Assembly (NCBI RefSeq): GCF_004364245.1
Contig: NZ_SOAV01000001.1
Span: forward strand, 930,001 to 994,000
Direction: 5' to 3'
DNA length: 64,000 bases
Source of the DNA: Streptomyces sp. BK208
GTDB lineage: Bacteria; Actinomycetota; Actinomycetes; Streptomycetales; Streptomycetaceae
Part shown: positions 32,566 to 40,672 of the stretch, piece by piece
How positions within the stretch are numbered: the stretch's first letter is position 1
Layout: every line of letters begins with the position of its first letter
Translations under genes and position numbers: made by a program
The notes under the pieces: model-generated
What the model saw: the letters and a program-made list of their open reading frames with translations, nothing else
Databases searched by the model: none
What the model was told of the DNA's origin: nothing

Positions 32566-33681
32566 TCAGCGCTCCAGCCGGGCCACCCGGCCCTGCTCGC
32601 CCGCGGCCCAACAGCCCAGGTCCGGGGTGCAGTCCACGGTGTCGTACGACCCGGTGCCGACCGTCCGCCAGGTGCGTCCGCCGTCCGTGGTGAGGTCGGT
32701 GCCCGAGGGGCCGACGGCGAGGGCGGCGGTGCGGCTGTGCGGGAGCCAGGCGACGCCGGAGCGGTAGGCGGGCGGGGGCCGGTCGGCGGGGCGCCAGGTG
32801 CGGCCGGCGTCCCCGGTCCGGGCGGCGGCCCGCGGGGAGTCCTGCTCGGGGCGGAAGTCGCCGCCGACGGCGAGTCCGTGGGCGCGGTCGCGGAAGGCGA
32901 GGGCGAAGACGCCTCGGGCGGGGTCTCCGGCCGGGATCGGCGCGTCGGTGGCCGTCCACGTGCGCCCGCGGTCGGCGGAGTGCAGGACACGCGCGCGTGC
33001 CGCACCGCCGGTGGCCAGCCACGCGTCCTTCGGCCCGGCCGAGACCAGGCACTGGCCACTGGCCGCGAACCCGGCCTCGCCGTCCTGCGCGGCGGGCATC
33101 CCCCGGTTCGGGAGCACCGTCCAGGAGCGGCCGCCGTCGCTGGTCGACAGGACGCGGAACCTGCCGTCCACCGGGTCGCTCACGGCCAGGCCGTGGCGCC
33201 GGTCGAAGAAGGTGAGGCAGTCGTAGAAGGCGCGCGCGTCGGTGTTGCGGAAGGACTCGGTCCAGGTCGCCCCGCCGTCGTCGGTGCGGTAGACCCGGGA
33301 CGCCTCGCCCTCTCCGATGGACAGGGCCACGGCCCGGCGGGCGTCGAAGGCCTCGATGTCCCGGAACTCCAGTGCGCCCGCGCCCGCCGGGGAGACGTCG
33401 CGCCAGGTGCCGCCGCCGTCGGTGGTGCGCAGGACGGTGCCCCGGGTGCCGGCCACCCAGGCGGTGTGCCGGCTCACGGCGGCGAGCCCACGGAACCGGA
33501 TGTCGGAGACCCCGGTGTCCCGCACGTCCCAGTGCGGCCGTTGGTGCGCCTGGGCGGGTACGGCGGTCAGCGCGGCCACCGCCGCCGCGCAGACGGCCCC
33601 CACGAGCACCGCCCGCCCCGTACGCCTCCCGCCGGTCCGAACCGGCCGTGCCGTGCGTCGCATGTTTCCCGAGCGCCTCAT
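32566..33681 (-). CDS. Secreted beta-propeller protein (YCF48/BNR-repeat, oxidoreductase-annotated)
   Basis: A 371-residue exported protein. The N-terminus is a signal peptide (Arg-rich, then AVLVGAVCAAAVAALTAV and PAQAHQ). The body consists of repeated blades with Asp-box motifs such as TTDGGGTWRDV, TDDGGATWTES, TSDGGRSWTVL, SADRGRTWTAT and TTDGGRTWRTV, so about six blades of a propeller related to plant YCF48/Hcf136 and bacterial neuraminidase-like folds. Automatic annotation often calls these oxidoreductases, but no cofactor site is visible. The ATG at 33681 is used; an ATG at 33663 is equally possible. Confidence 0.85.
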   Translation of the reverse strand: MRRSGNMRRTARPVRTGGRRTGRAVLVGAVCAAAVAALTAVPAQAHQRPHWDVRDTGVSDIRFRGLAAVSRHTAWVAGTRGTVLRTTDGGGTWRDVSPAGAGALEFRDIEAFDARRAVALSIGEGEASRVYRTDDGGATWTESFRNTDARAFYDCLTFFDRRHGLAVSDPVDGRFRVLSTSDGGRSWTVLPNRGMPAAQDGEAGFAASGQCLVSAGPKDAWLATGGAARARVLHSADRGRTWTATDAPIPAGDPARGVFALAFRDRAHGLAVGGDFRPEQDSPRAAARTGDAGRTWRPADRPPPAYRSGVAWLPHSRTAALAVGPSGTDLTTDGGRTWRTVGTGSYDTVDCTPDLGCWAAGEQGRVARLER

Positions 33682-33940
33682 GGCGGGCGAAGCTAGCCCA
33701 CGTCCCCCGCGCCGTCCAGAGGGCCCCGGCCGCCACGCGCGCGTGGTGCACGAGTGCCGCACGTGCCGCTGCGGAGCACGCGAGGAGAGCCCGGTCACTC
33801 CCGGAACCCTCCTGGCATGAACGCGGTGACAGAGGTCACTCGCTCGTCGTGTGCACGGATGGACTGATTCCGACGTCTCTCTCCATGCCCGGCCCGCACC
33901 ATCCCCCAAGCCCGTCCAGCCGTCACGAGGGAGCAAGGCG

Positions 33941-34357
33941 TTGTCCACCGTCATCGAGCAGCCCGTCGAGGCGCGTCTCGTCGCCGCCGCACCGCGCATG
34001 CCGAGCATTCCCGCCACCCTGCACTACGACCGGGACGACCCGTTCGCCGTCCGCATGACGTTCCCCGCGCCGGCCACCCTCGAAGGCGTGGAGGTCTGCT
34101 GGACCTTCTCCCGCGAGCTGCTCATCGCCGGGATGCAGGAGCCGAACGGCCACGGCGACGTCCGGGTGCGCCCGTACGGATACGACCGCACCGTCCTGGA
34201 GTTCCACGCGCCCGAGGGCACCGCCGTGATCCACGTGCGCTCGGGCGAGTTGCGCCGCTTCCTGCAGGCCGCCGGCGAGCTGGTGCCGGTGGGTCTCGAA
34301 CACCTCCAGCTGGACCTCGACCACGACTTGGCCGAGCTCATGCGGGGGAGCTGCTGA
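33941..34357 (+). CDS. ssgD: SsgA-like sporulation and cell division protein, probably SsgD
   Basis: A 138-residue SALP family protein, found only in actinomycetes that make spores. Conserved pieces are PATLHYDRDDPFAVRMTFPA, CWTFSRELLIAGM, GHGDVRVRPYG and the C-terminal HLQLDLDHDLAELM. SALPs steer septum and wall synthesis; SsgD has been tied to lateral wall integrity. The symbol rests on similarity to SsgD as I remember it and on gene order, so the paralogue assignment is less sure than the family. The start is TTG at 33941-33943 with GGGAG eight bases upstream. It is monocistronic. Confidence 0.82.
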   Translation: MSTVIEQPVEARLVAAAPRMPSIPATLHYDRDDPFAVRMTFPAPATLEGVEVCWTFSRELLIAGMQEPNGHGDVRVRPYGYDRTVLEFHAPEGTAVIHVRSGELRRFLQAAGELVPVGLEHLQLDLDHDLAELMRGSC

Positions 34358-34438
34358 CCGCCCCCTGAGGGCCGGTCAGGAGGACCGGTCACTCCCCCGG
34401 GCTCCGCCGGTCCGGGTTCCGCGGCTGCCGGCCGCCGC

Positions 34439-35110
34439 TCACCCGTGCGCCGACGCCGGTGTCCGGGCGGTCTCGTCGCTCACCGCGCCCCACACCTCGC
34501 CCATGATCCTCCGCATGCCGGGCTCCGCCCTCCCGCACCGTCCGGTCAGCTCGGTGATCCGTGCCCGGCCGCGCGTCCCGCTCGCGGCGTCCGCCGGGAC
34601 GCCCAGCCCGGCGGCGGCCGCCAGCACGGCCAGGGCCGCGTCCCGCTCGGAGATCTCCGCGGCCGGCAGCGGCCCCTCCAGCACGCGGCGCACCTCGTCG
34701 CGGAGCGCCCCCGGTACGGCCGTACGCGCGAGCACGTGCTCCACCGACGGGAACACGCCGAGCACGCGCTTCTTCTCGGCCCTCAGGTGACCCTCGGCCA
34801 CCAACTGCTCCCGCACGGCGTCGTAGGTGACCCGGGCGTGCACCCGGACCCAGGTGCGCCACCGGCGCGGCAGCGACTCGCGGACGAGCTCAAGCAGCCC
34901 GTCGAGGACGGCGTCCCCGGTGCGGGAGTCCAGGTCGGCGGGGGTGGCGATGCCCTCGTCGTCGGTGAGCAGACCGCGCTGGGCCAGCTCGGTCAGCGCG
35001 CCGGCCCGCACCAGGTGGTGGACCCGGGCGGTGTCGGTAGCCGTGGACCGCGCGGGGTCCCAGGCCAGCAGGCAGAGCCGGGCCGGCAGTGAGAGCGAGC
35101 CGTTGGGCAC
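34439..35110 (-). CDS. GOLPH3/VPS74 (GPP34) family protein
   Basis: A 223-residue helical protein of the GPP34 family. It begins SLSLPARLCLLAWDPARS, followed by LVRAGALTELAQRGLLTDDEG and the hydrophobic-hairpin region RVLGVFPSVEHVLART. In eukaryotes GOLPH3 binds phosphatidylinositol-4-phosphate and Golgi glycosyltransferases; the many Streptomyces members have no known function, perhaps at the membrane. Start GTG 35108-35110 with a full AGGAGG site four bases upstream. It is divergent from the ABC-F gene. Confidence 0.85.
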   Translation of the reverse strand: MPNGSLSLPARLCLLAWDPARSTATDTARVHHLVRAGALTELAQRGLLTDDEGIATPADLDSRTGDAVLDGLLELVRESLPRRWRTWVRVHARVTYDAVREQLVAEGHLRAEKKRVLGVFPSVEHVLARTAVPGALRDEVRRVLEGPLPAAEISERDAALAVLAAAAGLGVPADAASGTRGRARITELTGRCGRAEPGMRRIMGEVWGAVSDETARTPASAHG

Positions 35111-35198
35111 GGGGCCTCCTCGGGGCCGTGGACGGAAGCTGGGTCCGGGGTCCGGGCGAGTCCTGACCGGCGCCCCGCCCGGGTCCCGCGTAAATGCG

Positions 35199-35227
35199 TT
35201 GACAGGCCGACCGGTCTCTCCTAGGTT
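35199..35227 (+). promoter_or_regulatory. Consensus HrdB-type promoter of the ABC-F gene
   Basis: TTGACA (35199-35204) and TAGGTT (35222-35227) are separated by exactly 17 bases. This is the best sigma-70 match I noticed in the window. Transcription would start near 35234, leaving a leader of about 230 bases before the ABC-F ATG at 35464. Confidence 0.75.
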
Positions 35228-35233
35228 CGACAT

Positions 35234-35463
35234 CGCTTCTGTTGCCGCCGATCGGAGAAGGACGTTGCTCGTCTGAGGTCCTGAGACACCGCGTCACACG
35301 TGTCCCACGTGTGTGCGCCGCGTGCGACCTCGGCGTTGAGCCGTCCGATCCGTCCCTTGCGGAGCAGGTACCCCCTCCTCCCCTCGTCCGACGGCGGCCG
35401 CCCGCTTCGGTGTCTCGATACGCGTTTGCCCCTGACCGCTTCGAGCAACCGCGGAGACCCCGT
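35234..35463 (+). promoter_or_regulatory. Long 5' leader of the ABC-F gene with mini-ORF and hairpin (putative attenuator)
   Basis: About 20 bases after the predicted transcription start there is a GGAG (35254-35257) followed seven bases later by TTG CTC GTC TGA (35265-35276), a possible three-codon leader peptide. A perfect hairpin follows: CACACGTG (35295-35302), loop TCC, CACGTGTG (35306-35313). Resistance-type ABC-F genes are often induced by ribosome stalling on such leaders. No canonical terminator with a T-run is obvious before the gene. The 35111-35463 space holds nothing else that I can call. Confidence 0.45.
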
Positions 35464-37140
35464 ATGTCTACCCACTCTGCTTCCCCCGCTTCCCTCACCT
35501 GTACGTCCCTGTCCTTCGCCTGGCCCGACGGCACCGGCGTCTTCGAGGGCCTCGACGTCTCCTTCGGCCCCGGCAGGACCGGCCTCGTCGGCGTCAACGG
35601 GGCGGGCAAGTCGACCCTGTTGAAACTGATCGCCGGGCGGCTCGCTCCGGCCGGCGGCACCGTCCGGGTGACCGGCGAGGTGGGCTACCTGCCGCAGAAC
35701 GTCACGCTCGACACCGGCCTGCGCGTCGACGAGGCGCTCGGCATCCGGGCACGGCGGGCCGCACTGCACGCCATCGAGGCGGGCGACGTGGACGAGGAGC
35801 ACTTCGAGACCGTCGGCGACGACTGGGACGTCGAGGAACGCGCTCTCGCGACGCTCGGCGCGCTGGGTCTCGGCCACATCGGGCTCGACCGCACCGTCGG
35901 CGAGGTCTCGGGCGGCGAGTCGGTGCTGCTGCGGCTGGCCGCGCTGCTGCTGAGCCGGCCGGACGTCCTGCTCCTGGACGAGCCCACCAACAACCTCGAC
36001 CTCTACGCGCGCCGGCGGCTGTACGCGGCCGTCCGGTCCTGGCCCGGCGTGCTCGTCGTGGTCAGCCACGACCGCGAGCTGCTCGAACTGGTAGACCAGA
36101 TCGCCGACCTGCGGTCCGGCTCGGTCACCTGGTACGGCGGGAACCTCTCGGCGTACGAGGAGGCTCTGGCCGTGGAGCGGGAGGCGGCCGAGCGGATGGT
36201 GCGGGTCGCCGAGTCGGACCTGCGCAAGCAGAAGCGCGAACTGGCCGACGCACAGGTCGTCCTCGCCCGGCGCAGGCGCTACGGACAGAAGATGTACGAC
36301 ACGAAGCGCGAGCCCCGGGCGGTGATGAAGCTGCGCGCCCGCACGGCCCAGCAGTCGGCCGGCAAGTACCGCGTCATGCACGAGGAGAAGCTCGCCGAGG
36401 CCAGGGAGCGGCTGGACGACGCCGCGGAGGCCGTGCGGGACGACGACGAGATCCGCGTCGACCTGCCGTACACGGCCGTGCCCCCGGGCCGGACCGTGCT
36501 CACCCTGCGGGACCTGGAGCTGGCCCACGGCGCCCGGGTGACGGGCGGTCTCGACCTGCACGGTCCCGAGCGGATCGCGCTGGTCGGGCGCAACGGCGCG
36601 GGCAAGACCACGCTGCTGCGCACCGTCGCCGGGGAGCTGGCGCCGGTGGCGGGCGAGGCGACGGCCCATGTGCCGCTGCGCTTCCTGCCGCAGCGCCTCG
36701 ACGTCCTCGACGGCGACCTGAGCGTCGCGCAGAACGTGGCCCGGTTCGCGCCGGGCGCCACCGACAACCGGATCCGGGCGCGGCTGGCGCGCTTCCTGTT
36801 CCGGGGGAGCCGCGCCGACCAGCGGGCGGCGACGCTGTCCGGCGGCGAACGTTTCCGGGCCACGCTGGCCGCGCTGATGCTGGCCGAGCCCGCGCCGCAG
36901 CTGCTGATGCTGGACGAGCCGACGAACAACCTGGACATGGCGAGCGTGCGGCAGCTCACCACGGCGCTGGAGGCGTACGAGGGTGCGCTGATCGTGGCCG
37001 GTCACGACATGCCGTTCCTGGAGTCGCTGGGCATCACCCGCTGGCTGCTGTTCGAGGAGGGCGAGCTGAAGGAGACCACGCCGGAAGCGCTCGGGGAGAC
37101 CGGCACCGCCGAGCATCTCAGGAGGGCCACGGACGACTGA
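35464..37140 (+). CDS. ABC-F ATPase, antibiotic resistance type
   Basis: A 558-residue twin-ATPase ABC-F protein. Walker A motifs are GVNGAGKSTLL and GRNGAGKTTLL; signatures are VSGGESVLLRLA and LSGGERFRATLA; Walker B strings are LLLDEPTNNLDLYA and LMLDEPTNNLDMAS; the switch His are in VVSHDREL and VAGHDMPF. The inter-domain linker (about residues 235-330, KQKRELADAQ, ARRRRYGQKMYD) matches the Streptomyces ARE group that protects ribosomes from macrolides, lincosamides or similar drugs. Promoter strength and the long leader support induction by an antibiotic. The ATG at 35464 is chosen by homology; the frame is open upstream but that part looks like leader. Confidence 0.9.
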   Translation: MSTHSASPASLTCTSLSFAWPDGTGVFEGLDVSFGPGRTGLVGVNGAGKSTLLKLIAGRLAPAGGTVRVTGEVGYLPQNVTLDTGLRVDEALGIRARRAALHAIEAGDVDEEHFETVGDDWDVEERALATLGALGLGHIGLDRTVGEVSGGESVLLRLAALLLSRPDVLLLDEPTNNLDLYARRRLYAAVRSWPGVLVVVSHDRELLELVDQIADLRSGSVTWYGGNLSAYEEALAVEREAAERMVRVAESDLRKQKRELADAQVVLARRRRYGQKMYDTKREPRAVMKLRARTAQQSAGKYRVMHEEKLAEARERLDDAAEAVRDDDEIRVDLPYTAVPPGRTVLTLRDLELAHGARVTGGLDLHGPERIALVGRNGAGKTTLLRTVAGELAPVAGEATAHVPLRFLPQRLDVLDGDLSVAQNVARFAPGATDNRIRARLARFLFRGSRADQRAATLSGGERFRATLAALMLAEPAPQLLMLDEPTNNLDMASVRQLTTALEAYEGALIVAGHDMPFLESLGITRWLLFEEGELKETTPEALGETGTAEHLRRATDD

Positions 37141-37256
37141 CGGGGGTTCCGTCGACCCGGGTCCCCGCTGCATGATGACGGACCGGCGCCCGTGACGCGG
37201 CGCCGGACCGCCGGCGTCGCCCCGCGCCGGTCCCACGCCCCCGAGGAAGGCCCCGC

Positions 37257-38033
37257 GTGCCCAGCAAGAAGGCCCTCGTCCGCCGCCCCGGCCCCCGGCT
37301 CGCCGAGGGGCTGGTGACACACGTCGAGCGGCAGAAGGTCGACCGCGGCCTGGCCCTCGAACAGTGGGAGGCCTACGTCGAGGCCCTCGGGGCGCACGGC
37401 TGGGAGACGCTGGAGGTGGACCCGGCGGACGACTGCCCGGACTCCGTCTTCGTCGAGGACGCGGTGGTCATGTACCGCAACGTCGCGCTGATCACGCGGC
37501 CCGGCGCCGAGTCGCGGCGCGCGGAGACGGCCGGGGTCGAGGAGGCGGTGGCCCGGCTCGGCTGCTCGGTCAACTGGGTGTGGGAGCCGGGCACCCTGGA
37601 CGGCGGCGACGTCCTGAAGGTCGGCGACACGATCTACGTGGGGCGCGGTGGGCGCACCAACGCGGCCGGCGTGCAGCAGCTTCGGGCGGTGTTCGAGCCG
37701 CTGGGCGCCCGGGTGGTCGCGGTGCCCGTGAGCAAGGTGCTGCACCTGAAGTCGGCGGTCACGGCGCTGCCGGACGGGACGGTGCTCGGGCACATCCCGA
37801 TGACGGACGTGCCGTCGCTCTTCCCCCGCTTCCTGCCGGTGCCGGAGGAGTCGGGGGCACACGTGGTCCTGCTCGGCGGGAGCAAGCTGCTGATGGCGGC
37901 GAGCGCGCCGAAGACGGCGGAGCTGCTCGCCGACCTCGGCCACGAGCCGGTGCTGGTCGACATCGGGGAGTTCGAGAAGCTCGAGGGCTGTGTGACGTGC
38001 CTCTCGGTCCGGCTGCGGGAGCTGTACGCCTGA
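37257..38033 (+). CDS. ddaH: Dimethylarginine dimethylaminohydrolase
   Basis: A 258-residue amidinotransferase-fold enzyme that hydrolyses N-omega-methylated arginines to citrulline and methylamines. Visible catalytic features are the substrate-binding DSVFVEDAVVM, the catalytic His in KVLHLKSAVT, and the Cys-containing EGCVTCLSVRL near the C-terminus, at the expected distance. Start GTG 37257 with GAGGAAGG upstream. It follows the ABC-F gene by 116 bases on the same strand, but may have its own promoter. Confidence 0.93.
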   Translation: MPSKKALVRRPGPRLAEGLVTHVERQKVDRGLALEQWEAYVEALGAHGWETLEVDPADDCPDSVFVEDAVVMYRNVALITRPGAESRRAETAGVEEAVARLGCSVNWVWEPGTLDGGDVLKVGDTIYVGRGGRTNAAGVQQLRAVFEPLGARVVAVPVSKVLHLKSAVTALPDGTVLGHIPMTDVPSLFPRFLPVPEESGAHVVLLGGSKLLMAASAPKTAELLADLGHEPVLVDIGEFEKLEGCVTCLSVRLRELYA

Positions 38034-38138
38034 AGACGGCGGGCGAGGTGTCCTCACGGCCTCGGACCTGAGGCTCTCGGGGGCCGTGTCGCATCCCGCC
38101 GAACGCCTGCTGATCAGCGACCTTTACAGTGCGTTTAA

Positions 38139-38186
38139 CCTACGCCCTCGTAACCTACGGTTTCGTAGCCTACGATCCCGTAGGTT
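38139..38186. promoter_or_regulatory. Operator array: three 15-bp palindromic units
   Basis: Three head-to-tail units at 38139-38153, 38154-38168 and 38169-38183 each fit CCTACGnnnYCGTAR, so each is itself an inverted repeat (CTACG/CGTAG). GTT at 38184-38186 completes a mirror of the leading AACC. The block ends 54 bases before the desaturase start. It looks like cooperative binding sites of a TetR-family lipid regulator; the regulator is not in this window. Confidence 0.65.
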
Positions 38187-38240
38187 CCCGGCACCGCTCG
38201 CCGGCTGCTCCGCTCTGTCGCACGTCCCCTGGAGTTCTCC

Positions 38241-39215
38241 GTGACGATCGTCTCCCCGCACCTCGGCACCTCCGCCGAATGGACCGACGCCCGGCTGCTG
38301 TACGCGCTTGAAGAAGTGGTCGAGAAGGAACTCGACCGGCATCTGCAGGTCGCCAAGGACTGGATGCCGCACGAGTACGTGCCCTGGACCGACGCGCGGA
38401 ACTTCCCGGGGTTGTTCGAGGACGGCGAGCCCTGGGAGAAGGAGCAGTCCAAGGTCACCGAGATCGGCCGCATCGCCCTCGTGGTGAACCTGCTGACGGA
38501 GGACAACCTCCCCAGCTACCACCACGAGATCGCCAGCCTCTTCGGCCGCGACGGCGCCTGGGGCACCTGGGTGCACCGCTGGACCGCGGAAGAGGGCCGG
38601 CACGGCATCGTGATGCGCGACTACCTGCTCGCCTCGCGCGCGGTCGACCCGGACAAGCTGGAGCAGTTCCGCATGGCCCACATGAGCGAGGGCTTCGAGT
38701 CGGACAACCGGCACTCGATGCTGCACTCGGTGGCGTACGTGGCCTTCCAGGAGCTGGCCACCCGCATCTCGCACCGCAACACGGGCCACCAGTCCGGCGA
38801 CCCGGTCTGCGACCGGATGCTGGCCCGCATCGCGACCGACGAGAACCTGCACATGGTGTTCTACCGGAACCTGCTGAAGGCGGCCTTCGAGCTGGCGCCC
38901 GACCTGACGATGCAGGCGGTCCGGGACGTGGTCGTCAACTTCCGGATGCCCGGTCACGGCATGCCCGGCTTCGAGCGGGCCGCCGCGCAGATGGCGATCG
39001 GCGAGGTCTACAACCTGCGCATCCACCACGACGACGTGATCCAGCCGGTCCTGCGTTTCCTGAAGATCATGGAGATCGACGGCCTCGGTCCCGAGGGGCA
39101 GCAGGCGCAGGAGGAACTCGGGCTGTACATGGGCGGGCTGGACGCGGAGGCCGCCAAGTTCGACGAGAAGCTGGCGGCGCGCAAGGTCCGGATGGCGGCC
39201 CGGGCGGCCGGCTGA
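38241..39215 (+). CDS. desA: Acyl-[acyl-carrier-protein] desaturase
   Basis: A 324-residue soluble di-iron enzyme that introduces a cis double bond into acyl-ACP (or acyl-CoA in some actinobacteria). Iron ligands are visible in EKEL, the EExxH-type WTAEEGRHGIVMRDY, and the second DENLHMVFYRN. FES-D-RHSMLHSVAYVAFQE is also family-typical. Start GTG 38241 with TGGAG seven bases upstream. It is preceded by the palindromic operator array, so expression probably tracks fatty acid or membrane state. An electron-donor gene is not adjacent. Confidence 0.93.
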   Translation: MTIVSPHLGTSAEWTDARLLYALEEVVEKELDRHLQVAKDWMPHEYVPWTDARNFPGLFEDGEPWEKEQSKVTEIGRIALVVNLLTEDNLPSYHHEIASLFGRDGAWGTWVHRWTAEEGRHGIVMRDYLLASRAVDPDKLEQFRMAHMSEGFESDNRHSMLHSVAYVAFQELATRISHRNTGHQSGDPVCDRMLARIATDENLHMVFYRNLLKAAFELAPDLTMQAVRDVVVNFRMPGHGMPGFERAAAQMAIGEVYNLRIHHDDVIQPVLRFLKIMEIDGLGPEGQQAQEELGLYMGGLDAEAAKFDEKLAARKVRMAARAAG

Positions 39216-39272
39216 CCGCACCCGGCCCGACCCCAGCGGCCGGCTGACCGCACCGGCCCGACCCAGCGGCCG
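39204..39272. repeat. Tandem duplication spanning the desaturase stop codon
   Basis: A 32-base unit (39204-39235) beginning GCGGCCGGCTGACCGCACC is followed by a 30-base copy (39236-39265) with two single-base deletions, then by the first seven bases of a third copy. The TGA stop of the desaturase lies in the first copy. Confidence 0.8.
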
Positions 39273-39296
39273 TCCGGCCCTGCCCCGCTCCGACCC

Positions 39297-39327
39297 CCGC
39301 CCCGGGCGCTCCGCGCGCCCGGGGCGG
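39297..39327. terminator. Bidirectional terminator hairpin
   Basis: A perfect 12-bp stem (39297-39308 with 39316-39327, beginning CCGCCCCGGGCG) with a seven-base loop lies between the convergent desaturase and WhiB genes. There is no T-run, as is usual for Streptomyces terminators. Confidence 0.75.
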
Positions 39328-39393
39328 ACCGCGCTCGGGGCGGGTAGCGCTCGCGCCGGGTAGCGCTCCGGCCGGGGCAGCTCGGGGCGGTGC

Positions 39394-39639
39394 TCAGGGC
39401 GCGGTGCGCCGCAGGGCCATCCGTTCCTTCTCCGACAGCCCGCCCCAGACGCCGAAGCGCTCGTCGTTGCTCAGCGCGAAATCCAGGCAGGTCGAGCGGA
39501 TCGGGCACAGGGCGCAGATGCGCTTCGCGTCGCGTACGGAGCTGCCGGGCTCGGGGAAGAAGAAGTCTCCCCCGGTCTGTGCGCACAACGCCTGCTCCTG
39601 CCAGCTGAGGTCGGGCGCCGCGGTCGTCTCGATGTGCAT
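39394..39639 (-). CDS. WhiB family transcriptional regulator
   Basis: An 81-residue Wbl protein, an iron-sulfur regulator that binds the principal sigma factor. The four cluster cysteines are C19, C42, C45 and C51 (QALCAQ; KRICALCPIRSTC), and the turn GVWGGLSEKER follows, ending with a short basic tail (RMALRRTAP). There is no AT-hook, so it is not the WhiB7/WblC type. The ATG at 39637-39639 fits the family length, but lacks a good ribosome binding site; longer in-frame starts exist upstream. Which paralogue it is cannot be decided by eye. Confidence 0.9.
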   Translation of the reverse strand: MHIETTAAPDLSWQEQALCAQTGGDFFFPEPGSSVRDAKRICALCPIRSTCLDFALSNDERFGVWGGLSEKERMALRRTAP

Positions 39640-39673
39640 GGGCAGCAGCGTGCCGGGAGGCGAAAAACGTTCG

Positions 39674-39695
39674 ATCAACGCGGCATCAACGCCGC
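39674..39695. promoter_or_regulatory. 11-bp direct repeat upstream of whiB-like gene
   Basis: ATCAACGCGGC (39674-39684) is followed immediately by ATCAACGCCGC (39685-39695). It lies 35-56 bases upstream of the WhiB start in the divergent space before the VOC gene. It could be an activator site or the two TTGAT elements of a promoter read on the minus strand. Confidence 0.3.
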
Positions 39696-39829
39696 GCCCG
39701 CGCACCCCCGGCCGTACGGATGCTCCTCTGCCGCGCGACGCCGTGCACGGCGGCGCGCGGAAGCGCGTGTCAGTGGTCGGTGGAAGACTCGTCAGTGCAG
39801 GCAACGGGACCCTTCCGAGGAGGGCGATC

Positions 39830-40615
39830 ATGCTCACCACCCGTTTCGTCACCGGCGCTCCGAACTGGCTCGACGTCGGCACCTCCGACCTCGACGGCGC
39901 CACGCGCTTCTACGGCGGCCTCTTCGGCTGGCGGTTCAGGTCGGCGGGGCCGGACGCCGGCGGCTACGGCTTCTTCGAACTGGACGGCAGGATCGCGGCC
40001 GGCGGCATGCAGACGCCGGAGGAGCAGGGTCCGCCGTCCTGGACGGTGTACTTCCAGGTTCCGGACGCCGGGGCCGCCGCCGAGAACTCCGAGCAGGCCC
40101 GCGGCGGCGTCCTGCTGCGGCCGGTGGACGTCATGGGCCAGGGCACCGTGGCGATCCTCGCCGACCGGGCGGGGGTGCCGTTCGGCATCTGGCAGCCGGG
40201 GCAGCGCGCCGGGCTTGACGTGGCCGGCGAGACCGGCACGCTCTGCTGGGTCGAGCTGCACACTGCGGACATCGCGGCCGCGGCCGCGTACTACCGGGAG
40301 GTGCTGGGCCTGGAGACCTCCGCCGTTTCCTTCCCCGGGGGCTCCTACACCTGCGTCAATCCGGCCGGGGAGGGCGAGGAGGCCATGTTCGGCGGCCTCG
40401 TCCCGCTCGCCGAGGACCCGGCGGACACCGACGCCGGATGGCTGCCGTACTTCGCGGTCGACGACGCGGACGCCGTGGTCGCCCGGACCACGGAGCTGGG
40501 CGGCACGGTGCGGATGCCCGCGACGGACATCGAGGGCGTCGGCCGTGTCGCCCGGCTCGCCGACCCGTACGGTGCCCGCTTCGCGGTGCTCAAGCCGATG
40601 CCGCGCGGGGCGTAG
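39830..40615 (+). CDS. VOC family protein (two glyoxalase-like domains)
   Basis: A 261-residue protein made of two vicinal-oxygen-chelate modules. Module one runs from residues 8 to 125 (PNWLDVGTSDLDGATRFYGG to VPFGIWQP); module two from 138 to 258 (CWVELHTADIAAAAAYYREV to YGARFAVLKP). This tandem layout is common in Streptomyces hydroxylase/glyoxalase-annotated proteins. His at the first metal position is present in module two (ELHT) but is Asp-Val in module one, so metal binding may be partial. Substrate unknown. GAGGAGG ribosome binding site lies upstream of ATG 39830. Confidence 0.88.
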   Translation: MLTTRFVTGAPNWLDVGTSDLDGATRFYGGLFGWRFRSAGPDAGGYGFFELDGRIAAGGMQTPEEQGPPSWTVYFQVPDAGAAAENSEQARGGVLLRPVDVMGQGTVAILADRAGVPFGIWQPGQRAGLDVAGETGTLCWVELHTADIAAAAAYYREVLGLETSAVSFPGGSYTCVNPAGEGEEAMFGGLVPLAEDPADTDAGWLPYFAVDDADAVVARTTELGGTVRMPATDIEGVGRVARLADPYGARFAVLKPMPRGA

Positions 40616-40672
40616 GCGCCGGGTTCTGCCGCGCCGGGCGCGGGGTGCCGGGTCCTCCCGCGCCGCCCGGGC

